From Nocardioides nematodiphilus (GTDB taxonomy: Bacteria; Actinomycetota; Actinomycetes; Propionibacteriales; Nocardioidaceae): a stretch of 64,000 nt of DNA. Positions 1 to 8,574 of the stretch are shown here, one piece after another. The first letter of the stretch is position 1. Every line of letters starts with the position of its first letter. Where the stretch lies: assembly GCF_020216525.1 (NCBI RefSeq), contig NZ_JAIWOY010000002.1, positions 527,223 through 591,222 of the forward strand, written 5' to 3'. Under the pieces are notes generated by a model. That model was not told the origin of the DNA. It saw only the letters and a list, made by a program, of their open reading frames with translations, and made no database searches. The translations under genes and the position numbers were made by a program.

Positions 1-82
1 CGCCGGGGGGGCGGGGGGGGGGGGGGGGGAAGCGCGGCGCCCCGCCCCGCCGGCGAGGGGGAAGGGGGGCGCTCGGAGGACG
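1..82. other. G-rich low-complexity window edge
   Basis: The first 30 bases are nearly all G, followed by C- and G-rich sequence up to the rpmE stop codon. No gene is visible. A run like this at a sequence end may be a contig-edge or poly-G sequencing artefact rather than biology. The prfA gene that usually follows rpmE in Actinobacteria would lie beyond this edge. Confidence 0.5.
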
Positions 83-292
83 CTAGTTCTTCTTGCCGTA
101 GCGAGCCTCGAAGCGGGCCACGCGGCCGCCGGTGTCGAGGATCTTCTGCTTGCCGGTGTAGAACGGGTGGCACTCGTTGCAGACGTCGGCGCGGATGACG
201 CCGTCGGCCTTGGTCGAGCGCGTGGTGAACGTGTTGCCGCAGGTACAGGTGACCTGGGCCTCGACGTACGTCGGGTGGATGTCAGTCTTCAT
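83..292 (-). CDS. rpmE: 50S ribosomal protein bL31 (zinc-binding form)
   Basis: Ribosomal protein bL31 of the large subunit, 69 residues, the normal family length. It begins MKTDIHPTY and carries two Cys pairs (Cys16/Cys18 and Cys38/Cys41), so it is the zinc-containing paralogue rather than the Cys-less form made under zinc starvation. The ATG was chosen because it gives the canonical N-terminus; the same frame stays open far upstream on the antisense of rho, which is a GC artefact. It lies downstream of rho with about 130 bp between, the usual actinobacterial order. Confidence 0.96.
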   Translation of the reverse strand: MKTDIHPTYVEAQVTCTCGNTFTTRSTKADGVIRADVCNECHPFYTGKQKILDTGGRVARFEARYGKKN

Positions 293-377
293 GGTGTCCT
301 CATCTCTCAATGGTCCCGGGTCGTCCAGCGCGGGCTGCGCGACGTGAACCGGGACCGACAGGCAATGGTACGAACAA

Positions 378-417
378 CGGTGGCCGGCAACCAATTCCCT
401 CGGCGATCCGGCCACCG
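378..417 (-). terminator. Hairpin between rho and rpmE
   Basis: A perfect 10-bp inverted repeat, CGGTGGCCGG at 378-387 and CCGGCCACCG at 408-417, sits just past the rho stop codon. There is no T-run, as is common for actinobacterial terminators. It may end rho transcription or partly uncouple rpmE from it. Confidence 0.5.
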
Positions 418-423
418 CTGCTG

Positions 424-2319
424 TCAGGCGTCGGGCGTCGTCTTGGCGATCTGCATCAGGAACTCGACGTTGCTGTGCGTCTTGCGCATCCGCTCCAGCA
501 GCAGCTCGAGCGCCTGCTGGCCGTCGAGGCCGGCAAGCACCTTGCGCAGCTTCCACACGATGGCGAGCTCCTCCTTGCTGAGCAGGAGCTCCTCGCGGCG
601 CGTGCCGGACTGGACGACGTCGATCGCCGGGAACAGGCGCTTCTCGGCGAAGTCGCGGCGCAGCCGCAGCTCCATGTTGCCGGTGCCCTTGAACTCCTCG
701 AAGATCACCTCGTCCATCTTCGAGCCGGACTCGATGAGCGCGGTGGCGAGGATGGTCAGCGAGCCGCCGTTCTCGATGTTGCGCGCGGCACCGAAGAACT
801 TCTTCGGCGGGTAGAGCGCGGCCGAGTCCACGCCGCCGGACAGGATCCGGCCGCTGGCCGGAGCCGAGAGGTTGTACGCACGACCCAGGCGGGTGATGCC
901 GTCGAGCAGCACGACCACGTCGTGACCGAGCTCGACCAGGCGCTTGGCGCGCTCGATCGCGAGCTCGGCGACGATGGTGTGGTCGGCGGGCTGGCGGTCG
1001 AAGGTGCTCGCGATGACCTCGCCCTTGACCGAGCGCTGGAAGTCGGTGACCTCCTCGGGCCGCTCGTCGACCAGCACCACCATGAGGTGGCACTCGGGGT
1101 TGTTGGCGGTGATCGAGTTGGCGATCGACTGCATGACCATCGTCTTGCCGGCCTTGGCCGGGCTGACGATGAGGCCGCGCTGGCCCTTGCCGATCGGAGC
1201 CGCGATGTCGATGACGCGGCCGATCAGGTTCTCGGCGTTGGTCTCCATCCGCAGGCGCTCGTTGGCGTACAGCGGGGTCAGCTTGGAGAAGTCGACGCGG
1301 CCCGCGGCGTTGGCGGGATCGGTCCCGTTGACGCTGTCGATGCGGACCATCGGGTTGAACTTCTCCTTGCGCTCGCCCTCGCGGGGCTGGCGCACCTGGC
1401 CGACGATCGCGTCGCCGCGGCGCAGGCCGAGCTTGCGGACCATGGAGAGCGAGACGTAGACGTCGTCGGCGCCGGGCAGGTAGCCGGACGTGCGGACGAA
1501 GGCGTAGTTGTCCAGCACGTCGAGGATGCCGGCTGCGGGGACGAGGACGTCGTCCTCGCGGATCTCGACGTCCATGTCGCCGCGCGCGGCGCCGACGGGG
1601 CGGTCGCGGTCGCGACCCCGACGGCGACGGTTGCGGCGGCTGCCGCCGTCCTCGTCGTCGCCCGGGTGCTGACCCTGCTGCCCCTGGCCCTGGCCCTGGC
1701 CCTGCGGCTGGTTCTGCTGGCCCTGGTTCTGCTGGCGGCCCTGGTGCTGACCCTGCTGGCCCTGGCCCTGGCTCTGGCTCTGCTGGTTCTGGTTCTGCTG
1801 CTGGCGGCGCTGCTGGCGCTGGCCGTCCTGGTCGCCCTGGTCGCCCTTGTCAGCCTGCTCGCCCTTGTCGGTCGGCTCGGCGTGCTGCGGCTCGGCCTGC
1901 TTGGCCTCGACGGCGTCGGCCTTCGCGCGGCGCTGGCGCTGGCGCGGCTTGCTCTCGACCTGCCCGGCGTTCTGCCCGGCGTCCTGCCCGGCGTCCTGTG
2001 CGGCGTCCTGCTCCGGCTTCGCCGCAGCGGCCTCGGTCTGCGGTGCTGCCGCGGCCTTGGAGCCGCGCGTACGCGTCGTCACCTTGGGTGCGGTGCTCGC
2101 ACCGGCATCCGTCTTCGGTTCTGTCTTCTCGGCCGGCTTCTGGGTCGGCCGGCTGCTCTGGGCAGTCTTGATGGCATCGACCAGTTGCGCCTTCTTCATG
2201 GCGCCGGAGCCGGCGATCCCCATGCCGCTGGCCATCGCCTTGAGATCGGCGAGGAGCATGGAGTTGAGTCCGCCGGCTGCCTTCTTCTTCGGCGCGGCGG
2301 CTTCGGTCATCTCAGTCAC
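424..2319 (-). CDS. rho: Transcription termination factor Rho with long disordered insertion
   Basis: ATP-dependent RNA helicase that ends transcription on unstructured C-rich RNA. 631 residues against about 420 in E. coli. Order: Rho_N domain (about 15-55, [13 protein letters not shown]), a roughly 190-residue charged, then Q/N/G-rich insertion (about 60-250), the RNA-binding cold-shock-like domain (about 255-325), and the RecA-like ATPase with Walker A PAKAGKTM near residue 390 and the DERPEEVTD motif. Start: GTG at 2319, with GAAGGA five bases upstream; an in-frame ATG follows three codons later. The insertion is typical of actinobacterial Rho in location, but here it is dominated by QGQGQ and AGQD-type repeats. 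Confidence 0.97.
   Translation of the reverse strand: MTEMTEAAAPKKKAAGGLNSMLLADLKAMASGMGIAGSGAMKKAQLVDAIKTAQSSRPTQKPAEKTEPKTDAGASTAPKVTTRTRGSKAAAAPQTEAAAAKPEQDAAQDAGQDAGQNAGQVESKPRQRQRRAKADAVEAKQAEPQHAEPTDKGEQADKGDQGDQDGQRQQRRQQQNQNQQSQSQGQGQQGQHQGRQQNQGQQNQPQGQGQGQGQQGQHPGDDEDGGSRRNRRRRGRDRDRPVGAARGDMDVEIREDDVLVPAAGILDVLDNYAFVRTSGYLPGADDVYVSLSMVRKLGLRRGDAIVGQVRQPREGERKEKFNPMVRIDSVNGTDPANAAGRVDFSKLTPLYANERLRMETNAENLIGRVIDIAAPIGKGQRGLIVSPAKAGKTMVMQSIANSITANNPECHLMVVLVDERPEEVTDFQRSVKGEVIASTFDRQPADHTIVAELAIERAKRLVELGHDVVVLLDGITRLGRAYNLSAPASGRILSGGVDSAALYPPKKFFGAARNIENGGSLTILATALIESGSKMDEVIFEEFKGTGNMELRLRRDFAEKRLFPAIDVVQSGTRREELLLSKEELAIVWKLRKVLAGLDGQQALELLLERMRKTHSNVEFLMQIAKTTPDA
1665..1830 (-). 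repeat. Degenerate short repeats inside rho
   Basis: The plus strand reads as imperfect iterations of CTGGCCCTG and CTGGTTCTG. On the coding strand these encode runs of Gln, Gly and Asn. A second short tandem block near 1960-2005 encodes an AGQ(D/N) repeat. The repeats stay in frame, so they extend the disordered Rho insertion without breaking the gene. They are a likely site of length polymorphism between strains. Confidence 0.7.
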
Positions 2320-2572
2320 GTGATTCCTTCACGTATCAGAGCCGGGCGGCACGACGTGCTGCCGACGGCTGTTGTCGACCTTCCTCCCCGATGGCGGACC
2401 GGTAGGTCTCATCGGTTGCGCAGAGCAGATCTGCGCGGAAGCGGAGGGAGGGTTGCACCGAACGGTGCGGCGCCTCGGTACCCCGGGGCGCTGACAATGT
2501 AGCACCGGCGCGGCGCCGATCATTCCGCCACTCCGCAGTCCGGTCGGGCCGCCGTTCGCGGCGGCCGGATCC
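2320..2572 (-). promoter_or_regulatory. rho leader and probable promoter region
   Basis: About 250 bp separate thrB from rho and contain no credible gene. On the minus strand TACATTGT (2501 to 2494) could be a -10 element, which would leave a leader of about 170 nt. Long leaders upstream of rho are the site of autogenous Rho-dependent attenuation in several bacteria; that role here is inferred from position only. Confidence 0.35.
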
Positions 2573-3499
2573 TCAGCCCTCGGTGCGCGCGCCGTCCAGG
2601 TCGAGCGCGAGCGCGTGGGAGGCCCATCCGTCCGGCGTACGGGCGAGCAGCGATGCTGCGTCGGCGTCACCGTCGACACCGGTCACGAAGGCGAGCACGG
2701 TCGGACCGGCACCGGAGACGATGGCCGGGACGCCGTCGGCGCGCAGCGCGTCGACCAGAGCGAGCGAGCCCGGCATGGCGGGGCGGCGGTAGTCCTGGTG
2801 CAGGTAGTCGCGGGTGGCGCGCAGCAGCTGATCGGCCCGGCCGGCGAGCGCGGCGACGAGCAGAGCCGTACGACCGGCGTCGGCGGCGGCATCGGCGTGC
2901 GGGACGCTGGCCGGCAGAAGGCCGCGGGCGACCTTCGTCTCCACACCCGTGGGCGGGACGAAGACCACGGCGCTGATCCCGGCGGCGACCGGCGAGAGGA
3001 CCGAGTAGAACTCCTCGACGCCATCAGGACCCGGCTCGTGTCCCGAGATGGTGAAGCCGCCGTACATCGCCGGGGCGACGTTGTCGGGGTGGCCCTCGAT
3101 CTCGGCGGCGAGCCTGAAGGCGGCGTCGTCGTCCATCAGCGCGGCGCCGTCCACGACGAGCGCGCGGGCGAGCACGATGCCGCCGACGATCGCGGCCGAG
3201 GAGGAGCCCAGGCCGCGGGCGTGCGGGATGACGTTGTGGCAGCTGAGCCGGAGCCCGGCGGGCTGGCCACCGAGGCGCTCGAAGGCGGCGCGCATCGCGC
3301 GGACGACGAGGTGCGACTCGTCGCGCGGGACGCCGTCGGCGCCCGCACCGTCGACCTCGACGACCAGATCGGCCTCGAGGACCTCCCCCACCAGCGTGTC
3401 CCGCAGGTCGAGGGCGAGGCCGAGCGAGTCGAAGCCGGGGCCGAGGTTGGCCGAGGTGGCCGGCACCGTGATGGTGACCGGCCCCGCCGCGAAGGCCAT
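2573..3499 (-). CDS. thrB: Homoserine kinase
   Basis: Phosphorylates L-homoserine with ATP in threonine synthesis. 308 residues, GHMP kinase fold: N-terminal PATSANLGPGFDSLG (about 13-27) and the phosphate-binding loop HARGLGSSSAAIVGG (about 92-107), both intact, with a C-terminal SGAGPTVLAF motif. The start overlaps the thrC stop (TGATG), so thrC and thrB are translationally coupled. It is the last gene of the hom-thrC-thrB operon; rho follows after a long leader. Confidence 0.96.
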   Translation of the reverse strand: MAFAAGPVTITVPATSANLGPGFDSLGLALDLRDTLVGEVLEADLVVEVDGAGADGVPRDESHLVVRAMRAAFERLGGQPAGLRLSCHNVIPHARGLGSSSAAIVGGIVLARALVVDGAALMDDDAAFRLAAEIEGHPDNVAPAMYGGFTISGHEPGPDGVEEFYSVLSPVAAGISAVVFVPPTGVETKVARGLLPASVPHADAAADAGRTALLVAALAGRADQLLRATRDYLHQDYRRPAMPGSLALVDALRADGVPAIVSGAGPTVLAFVTGVDGDADAASLLARTPDGWASHALALDLDGARTEG

Positions 3500-4593
3500 C
3501 AGATCAGGCCGGCGGCCGCAGCGGCGGCGTCGATGTCGGCGTCGACCACGATGTCGGGGATCTCGCCGAAGAACTCGAGCGCGGTGATCGTGTCCTTGAG
3601 GCCGTGACCGGTCACGGTGATGACGGTGACCTTGCCCGCGTACGCCTTGGCGATCTCGTCGCCCGCGGCGACGTCGTCGAGCAGGCCCGCGACGCCGGCG
3701 GCGGAGGCGGGCTCGACGAAAATGCCGTCGTTGCGGGCCAGCTGGGCCTGGGCGGAGAGGATCTGCTCGTCGCTGAGCGCCTTGAAGCGGCCGCCGGAGG
3801 CGTCACGCGCGGCCTCGGCGAGCTTCCAGGACGCGGGGTTGCCGATCCGGATCGCGGTGGCGCGGGTCTCCGGGTTCTCGACCGGGTGGCCGAGCACCAG
3901 CGGCGCCGCGCCGGCGGCCTGGAAAGCGCGCATGACCGGGGTCTTGGTCGCGCGGCCGGCGTCCTTGTACTGGACGTAGCCCAGCCAGTAGGCCGAGATG
4001 TTGCCGGCGTTGCCGACCGGCAGCAGGTGGAAGTCGGGGGCGTCGCCGAGACGGTCGACGATCTCGAACGAGGCGGTCTTCTGGCCCTCGAGACGCACCG
4101 GGTTGACGCTGTTGACCAGTGCGACCGGGTAGTTCTCGGCCAGGCCGCGCGAGAGGCGCAGGCAGTCGTCGAAGTTGCCGCGGACGCGGATGACCTGACC
4201 GCCGTGGACCAGCGCCTGGGCCATCTTGGAGGCCGAGATCTTGCCGTCCGGGACGAGCACGATCGGGCTGATGCCGGCCTTGGCGGCGTAGGCCGCCATC
4301 GAGGCCGAGGTGTTGCCGGTCGAGGCGCAGACGACGGCCTTGGCGCCCTCGTGGACGGCGACCGAGATCGCGGCGGTCATGCCGCGGTCCTTGAACGAGC
4401 CGGTCGGGTTGGCGCCCTCGACCTTGATCCAGACCTCGCCACCGGTGACGCCGGAGAGCCACTCGGAGCGCACGAGCGGCGTGCCGCCCTCACCCAGCGT
4501 GATCGCTGGGGTGCCCGCCGGGATGTCGAGGAGCTCGCGATACTCCTCGATGAGTCCGCGCCACTGGCCGTTGGTGCTCGTCATGCTGGTCAT
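3499..4593 (-). CDS. thrC: Threonine synthase
   Basis: PLP-dependent lyase converting O-phosphohomoserine to threonine. 364 residues. The PLP lysine lies in NPTGSFKDRGMT (about residue 69), with the substrate/cofactor loop CASTGNTSAS following and the phosphate-binding GNAGN further on. This is the short bacterial form with no N-terminal extension. The start overlaps the hom stop by 4 nt; a second ATG three codons in is an alternative. Confidence 0.96.
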   Translation of the reverse strand: MTSMTSTNGQWRGLIEEYRELLDIPAGTPAITLGEGGTPLVRSEWLSGVTGGEVWIKVEGANPTGSFKDRGMTAAISVAVHEGAKAVVCASTGNTSASMAAYAAKAGISPIVLVPDGKISASKMAQALVHGGQVIRVRGNFDDCLRLSRGLAENYPVALVNSVNPVRLEGQKTASFEIVDRLGDAPDFHLLPVGNAGNISAYWLGYVQYKDAGRATKTPVMRAFQAAGAAPLVLGHPVENPETRATAIRIGNPASWKLAEAARDASGGRFKALSDEQILSAQAQLARNDGIFVEPASAAGVAGLLDDVAAGDEIAKAYAGKVTVITVTGHGLKDTITALEFFGEIPDIVVDADIDAAAAAAGLI

Positions 4594-5903
4594 CCGTTCA
4601 TTCCCTCGACGCGCATCACCGAGGTGACGTCGCGAACAACATCCAGGTTCCGCAGGTGCTCGACGGTGGCCGCGAGCTGCGCATCGGTCGCGTCGTGGGA
4701 GACGACCACGAGCTGAGCCTCGTCGTCGCGACCCTCCTGACGCATGGTCTGGATCGACACGCCGTGCTCGGCGAAGGCGCTCGCGATGGTGGCGAGCACG
4801 CCCGCGCGGTCCTCGACGTCGATCGCGACGTGGTAGCGGGTCACGGTCTGCCCCATCGGGAGGATCGCGCGGTCGGCGTAGGAGGATGCGGCGACGCTCT
4901 GCGTCTGCGCGACCAGGTTGCGGGCGACGGTGACGAGGTCACCGAGGACGGCCGACGCGGTCGGGTCGCCGCCGGCGCCGCGGCCGTAGAACATGAGCTG
5001 ACCGGCGGACTCCGCCTCGACGAAGACGGCGTTGTACGCGTCGCGGACACTCGCCAGCGGGTGCTCGCGCGGGATCATCGCGGGGTGCACGCGCGCGCTG
5101 ACCGCGCCGTCCTTGAGCTCGACGATCGCCAGCAGCTTCACCACGCAGCCCATCGCCTTGGCCGAGGCCACATCGGCGGCGGTGACGTCGGTGATGCCCT
5201 CGCGGTGGACGTCGGTGCCGACGACCTTCGTGTGGAAGGCCAGGCTGGCGAGGATCGCGGCCTTCGCGGCGGCGTCGAACGCCTCGACGTCGGCGGTCGG
5301 GTCGGCCTCGGCGTACCCGAGCTCCTGGGCCTCCGCGAGCGCTTCGGTGAAGCCCGCGCCGTAGGTGTCCATCTTGTCGAGGATGTAGTTGGTGGTGCCG
5401 TTGACGATGCCGATCACCTTGGTGACCTTGTCGCCGGCGAGCGAGTCGCGCAGCGGGCGCAGGATCGGGATGGCGCCCGCGACGGCGGCCTCGTAGTAGA
5501 GGTCGCGGCCGGCCTTCTCGGCGGTCGCGAAGAGGGTGGCGCCGTCCTCGGCGAGCAGGGCCTTGTTGGCGGTGACGACCGAGGCGCCGTTCTCGAGCGC
5601 GCTCAGGATGAGGCCACGCGCCGGCTCGATGCCGCCGATGACCTCGACGACGATGTCGACGTCGTCGCGCGCGACCAGCGCAGTGGCGTCGGTGGTGAGC
5701 AGGTCGGCCGGGATCTCGACCTCGCGGGGCGCGTCCAGCCGGCGTACGGCGACGCCCTTGAGCTCGACCGGGGCGCCGATCCGCGCCTCCAGGTCGGCGG
5801 CCTGCTCGTGCAGCAGCCGGACGACCTGAGAGCCGACGACGCCGCAGCCCAGGAGGGCCACGCCGAGCGGGCGTGCGGAACCGAAGGCAGCAGGAGTCGT
5901 CAC
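4590..5903 (-). CDS. hom: Homoserine dehydrogenase
   Basis: Reduces aspartate semialdehyde to homoserine, the branch point to threonine and methionine. 437 residues. Rossmann motif ALLGCGVVGSQV (about 16-27), catalytic domain with NGTTNYIL and the EAQ..GYAEADPTADVEG-like segment (here VEAFDAAAKA), and a C-terminal ACT domain (about 355-430, VEDRAGVLATIASAF), consistent with threonine feedback control. GTG start. It is not fused to aspartokinase. First gene of hom-thrC-thrB; lysA normally sits directly upstream, but here about 1.1 kb of decayed genes intervenes. Confidence 0.96.
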   Translation of the reverse strand: MTTPAAFGSARPLGVALLGCGVVGSQVVRLLHEQAADLEARIGAPVELKGVAVRRLDAPREVEIPADLLTTDATALVARDDVDIVVEVIGGIEPARGLILSALENGASVVTANKALLAEDGATLFATAEKAGRDLYYEAAVAGAIPILRPLRDSLAGDKVTKVIGIVNGTTNYILDKMDTYGAGFTEALAEAQELGYAEADPTADVEAFDAAAKAAILASLAFHTKVVGTDVHREGITDVTAADVASAKAMGCVVKLLAIVELKDGAVSARVHPAMIPREHPLASVRDAYNAVFVEAESAGQLMFYGRGAGGDPTASAVLGDLVTVARNLVAQTQSVAASSYADRAILPMGQTVTRYHVAIDVEDRAGVLATIASAFAEHGVSIQTMRQEGRDDEAQLVVVSHDATDAQLAATVEHLRNLDVVRDVTSVMRVEGMNG

Positions 5904-5906
5904 GGG

Positions 5907-6274
5907 GACAAGGGTATCGGCGGGTGGCGGTCAGGGCTGAACCGGCGACGACCGGCGGACACGTGCTGCGGCGGCTCTCCTTCATCCGCGTCTCCCAGCG
6001 CCTCGGCCTGCCGCTCGGGCAGATCCGCGACGCGCTCGACACCCTGCCCGACGGCCGTACCCCCACCAGGCAGGACTGGGCCGCGCTCTCCGCGACCTGG
6101 CGCGCGGACCTCGACGATCGGATCCGTCGGCTGGAGCGGCTGCGCGACTCCCTCGACAACTGCATCGGCTGCGGCTGTCTGTCCCTGGAGGCGTGCGCGC
6201 TCTACAACCCCGATGACGAGTTCGCCTCGGCCGGAAGCGGCGCGGTGCGCTGGGAGCCGCCGCCGCAGACATAG
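5907..6274 (+). pseudogene. soxR: Decayed SoxR-type MerR regulator
   Basis: The C-terminal two thirds of SoxR is clear: VLRRLSFIRVSQRLGLPLGQ, the dimerisation helix, and the [2Fe-2S] cluster motif CIGCGCLSLEAC near the end. The winged-helix DNA-binding half is missing. Just upstream another frame encodes DKGIGGWRSGLNRRR, which resembles the ERKGLI..RTAGNQRRY part of SoxR, so a 1-nt frame change separates the pieces. Anything further upstream would run into the 5' end of hom on the other strand. No credible start codon precedes the intact part. The cluster-binding half may survive by chance or may still be made as a fragment. Confidence 0.75.
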
Positions 6275-6275
6275 G

Positions 6276-6318
6276 CGAGGCCGTCACGTCCCCGCCTGAG
6301 CGGGACGTGACGGCCTCG
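6276..6318. terminator. Bidirectional 17-bp hairpin
   Basis: CGAGGCCGTCACGTCCC (6276-6292) pairs perfectly with the sequence at 6302-6318 around a 9-nt loop. It lies between the soxR remnant (plus) and the csbD-like gene (minus), so it can end transcription from both sides. No U-tract. Confidence 0.8.
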
Positions 6319-6341
6319 TCGTGAGTTCAGAGAGCGTCAGC

Positions 6342-6512
6342 TCACTTGAAGGCGTCCTTCACCTTCTCGCCGGCCTGCTTGAGATCGGCCTTGGCCTTGT
6401 CGGTCTTGCCCTCGGCCTGCATCGACTCGTCTCCGGTCGCGCCGCCCATCCGCTCCTTGGCCTCGCCCTTGAGCTCCTCGGCCTTGTTGCCCATCTTGTC
6501 GTCCAGACCCAT
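6342..6512 (-). CDS. CsbD family stress-response protein
   Basis: 56 residues, beginning MGLDDKMGNKAEELKGEAKE. The Lys/Glu/Ala/Gly-rich composition and the N-K-A-E-E-L-K-G-E-A-K motif are those of the CsbD family, small hydrophilic proteins induced by general stress sigma factors. No membrane segment or cysteine. AGGAGG sits five bases before the ATG, a strong start. It lies between two gene remnants. The biochemical role of the family is unknown. Confidence 0.85.
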   Translation of the reverse strand: MGLDDKMGNKAEELKGEAKERMGGATGDESMQAEGKTDKAKADLKQAGEKVKDAFK

Positions 6513-6592
6513 CGTTTCCTCCTAGTGCTGGGGGCCACTCCTGTACCCGCCTCCGCGGCGCACATGTCTGCCTTTGCGCGTACGACCCTGAC

Positions 6593-7017
6593 TTGTACGC
6601 CTCGCTCCCCCGCGATCCGCAGGCGCTCTGCGGGCCATCCGCACGGAGCACGGCGGCGAGGGCAGCGGGATGGCCTACGAGTTCGAGGAGGGCTACAGCG
6701 AGGTGCTGCGCAGCGGCCTCGCCCCGGCCTCGGTCCGCAGTGCGCTCTTCAGCGCCCTGGCGCAGAGCCCGGACATGGTCGTCGAGGAGGGCGTGACGAC
6801 GCCCGCCGGGCACGACGGGATCGCGATCGGCGCGCGCGGCCGGCACTTCCAGATGATCTTCGACACCGCGACCGGTGCGTACGTCGGCGATCGCGGCACC
6901 GACCCCGACTTCCCGGACGTACCGGGTCTCGACGCCGACAAGACGACCATGCTGACCTCGGTCAGGACGACCGTGGTCGATCACGCGCCGCCCGTGCACA
7001 CGCTGTCACGGCGATAG
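6593..7017 (+). pseudogene. C-terminal remnant of a CU044_5270-family gene
   Basis: The frame from 6670 encodes MAYEFEEGYSEVLRSGLAPA, then VRSALFSALAQSPDMVVEEG and later GHDGIAIGARG and MIFDTATGAYVGDR, matching the C-terminal part of CU044_5270-family proteins, which are normally several hundred residues long with an N-terminal membrane anchor. Just upstream a different frame reads YASLPRDPQAL, then switches frame at about 6630 to LRAIRTEHG, the expected continuation. So the gene has lost its 5' end and carries a frameshift. The family name is from memory of its conserved tail and should be searched. Confidence 0.6.
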
Positions 7018-7024
7018 GGCGGGA

Positions 7025-8410
7025 TCAGCCCATGTCCGTGGCGAGCAGGTCGTCCTCGGTCTCGCGGCGGACGATCACCCGGTACTCGCCGTCCTTGACC
7101 GCGACGACCGGCGGGCGCAGGGCGTGGTTGTAGTTCGACGCCATCGAGCGGCCGTACGCGCCGGTGCCCGGCACCGCGATCAGGTCGCCGGGGGCGACGT
7201 CGCCGGGCAGGAACTCGTGCTTGACCACGATGTCGCCCGACTCGCAGTGCTTGCCCACGACGCGCGCCAGCACCGGGGTCGCGTCCGAGGAGCGCGAGGC
7301 CAGCGTGGCGGAGTAGTCGGCGTCGTAGAGCGCCGGGCGGATGTTGTCGCTCATCCCGCCGTCGACGGAGACGTACGTGCGGCTCGCGCCGCCGTCGAGC
7401 GTCACCGACTTGACCGTGCCGACGGTGTAGACGGTGAACATCGAGGAGCCGACGATGGCGCGGCCGGGCTCGATCGACAGGTGCGGCTTGGCGATCCGGA
7501 GCGCGTGGCACTCGGCCTCGACGATCGCGGTGATCCGAGCAGCGAGATCGGCGGGCTCTGCCGGGTCGTCCTGCGTCGTGTACGCGATGCCGAAGCCGCC
7601 GCCCAGGTCGAGCTCGGGCATGGCGTGGTTGAGCTCGTTGGCGATCTGGGCGTGCAGGGCGAGGACACGGCGGGCCGCGACCTCCCAACCGGAGGTGTCG
7701 AAGATCTGCGAGCCGATGTGGCTGTGCAGACCGCGCAGGTCGAGCGAGGCGTGCGTGAGGACGGCCTTCGCCGCCTCGTACGCGTCGCCGGAGGAGATCG
7801 AGAAGCCGAACTTCTGGTCCTCGTGCGCGGTGGCGATGAACTCATGGGTGTGCGCCTCGACGCCCGCGGTCACGCGGATCATCACCGGTTGGCGCACCCC
7901 GAGCTGCGCAGCGACGTCGGCGACGCGCTCGATCTCGTGGAAGGAGTCGACGATGATCCGCCCGACGCCCTCGTGCACGGCGCGGCGCAGCTCCATCGCG
8001 GACTTGTTGTTGCCGTGGTAGCCGATCCGGGCGGGCTCGACGCCCGCGCGCAGCGCCACCGACAGCTCGCCGTCGGAGCAGACGTCGAGGCAGAGGCCCT
8101 CCTCCGCCACCCAGCGGGCGACCGCGACGGACAGGAACGCCTTGCCGGCGTAGTAGACGTCGTAGTCGGCGAAGCCGTCGCGGAAGGCGCGGGCACGCGT
8201 ACGGAAGTCCTCCTCGTCGAGGAGGTAGGCCGGGGTGTTGACGTTGGCGACGACGTCGGCCACCGACATGCCGCCGACGTGCAGCAGACCGTCGACCTTG
8301 GTCGCGGTGCGCGGCCAGAGGACCGGCACGAGCGCGTTGGCGTCGGAGGGCTCACGCAGCCAGACGGGCGAGGTGCCGGCGAAGTCGCCCGGCGGGACGG
8401 AGCGCGCCAT
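7025..8410 (-). CDS. lysA: Diaminopimelate decarboxylase
   Basis: PLP enzyme converting meso-diaminopimelate to lysine. 461 residues, fold III. The PLP lysine lies in DVYYAGKAF (about residue 90), with the glycine-rich phosphate loop DLGGGFGIAY in the barrel and the catalytic CESGD motif near 385. Start: ATG at 8410, with AGGAG 10 bases upstream; the open frame continues upstream without a better start. It follows argS on the same strand, the usual actinobacterial pair. Confidence 0.95.
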   Translation of the reverse strand: MARSVPPGDFAGTSPVWLREPSDANALVPVLWPRTATKVDGLLHVGGMSVADVVANVNTPAYLLDEEDFRTRARAFRDGFADYDVYYAGKAFLSVAVARWVAEEGLCLDVCSDGELSVALRAGVEPARIGYHGNNKSAMELRRAVHEGVGRIIVDSFHEIERVADVAAQLGVRQPVMIRVTAGVEAHTHEFIATAHEDQKFGFSISSGDAYEAAKAVLTHASLDLRGLHSHIGSQIFDTSGWEVAARRVLALHAQIANELNHAMPELDLGGGFGIAYTTQDDPAEPADLAARITAIVEAECHALRIAKPHLSIEPGRAIVGSSMFTVYTVGTVKSVTLDGGASRTYVSVDGGMSDNIRPALYDADYSATLASRSSDATPVLARVVGKHCESGDIVVKHEFLPGDVAPGDLIAVPGTGAYGRSMASNYNHALRPPVVAVKDGEYRVIVRRETEDDLLATDMG

Positions 8411-8574
8411 CAGACCATGGCTCCTGTCTCTCGCTCGTGGCGAGCGTCGGCCAACGCGTGCGATGGCACGGCGGAGGAGGGAGCCGTGGCGGAGCCACGG
8501 CGACTGACGACAACGCCGCCAGCGTGCACGGTGGTCGGCGCGCAGCCGAGCATGGAGGCAGGAGGCATGGTCTA
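8411..8574. repeat. Inverted-repeat element between argS and lysA
   Basis: CAGACCATGGCTCCTGTCTC (8411-8430) is repeated inverted at 8555-8574 with 17 of 20 matches. The outer arms cover the lysA ribosome-binding region and the argS stop codon. Inside are two further hairpins: CGCTCG/CGAGCG around 8432-8446 and GCCGTGGC/GCCACGGC around 8480-8500. The whole 164-bp spacer is therefore palindromic in architecture. It could be a small MITE-like element or an RNA structure controlling lysA. Confidence 0.55.

Noticed and set aside
310..2502. Long open frame on the plus strand opposite rho
   Set aside because: Antisense of a clear rho gene. GC-rich genomes have few stop codons, so the antisense stays open. 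The product is Leu-rich without family character.
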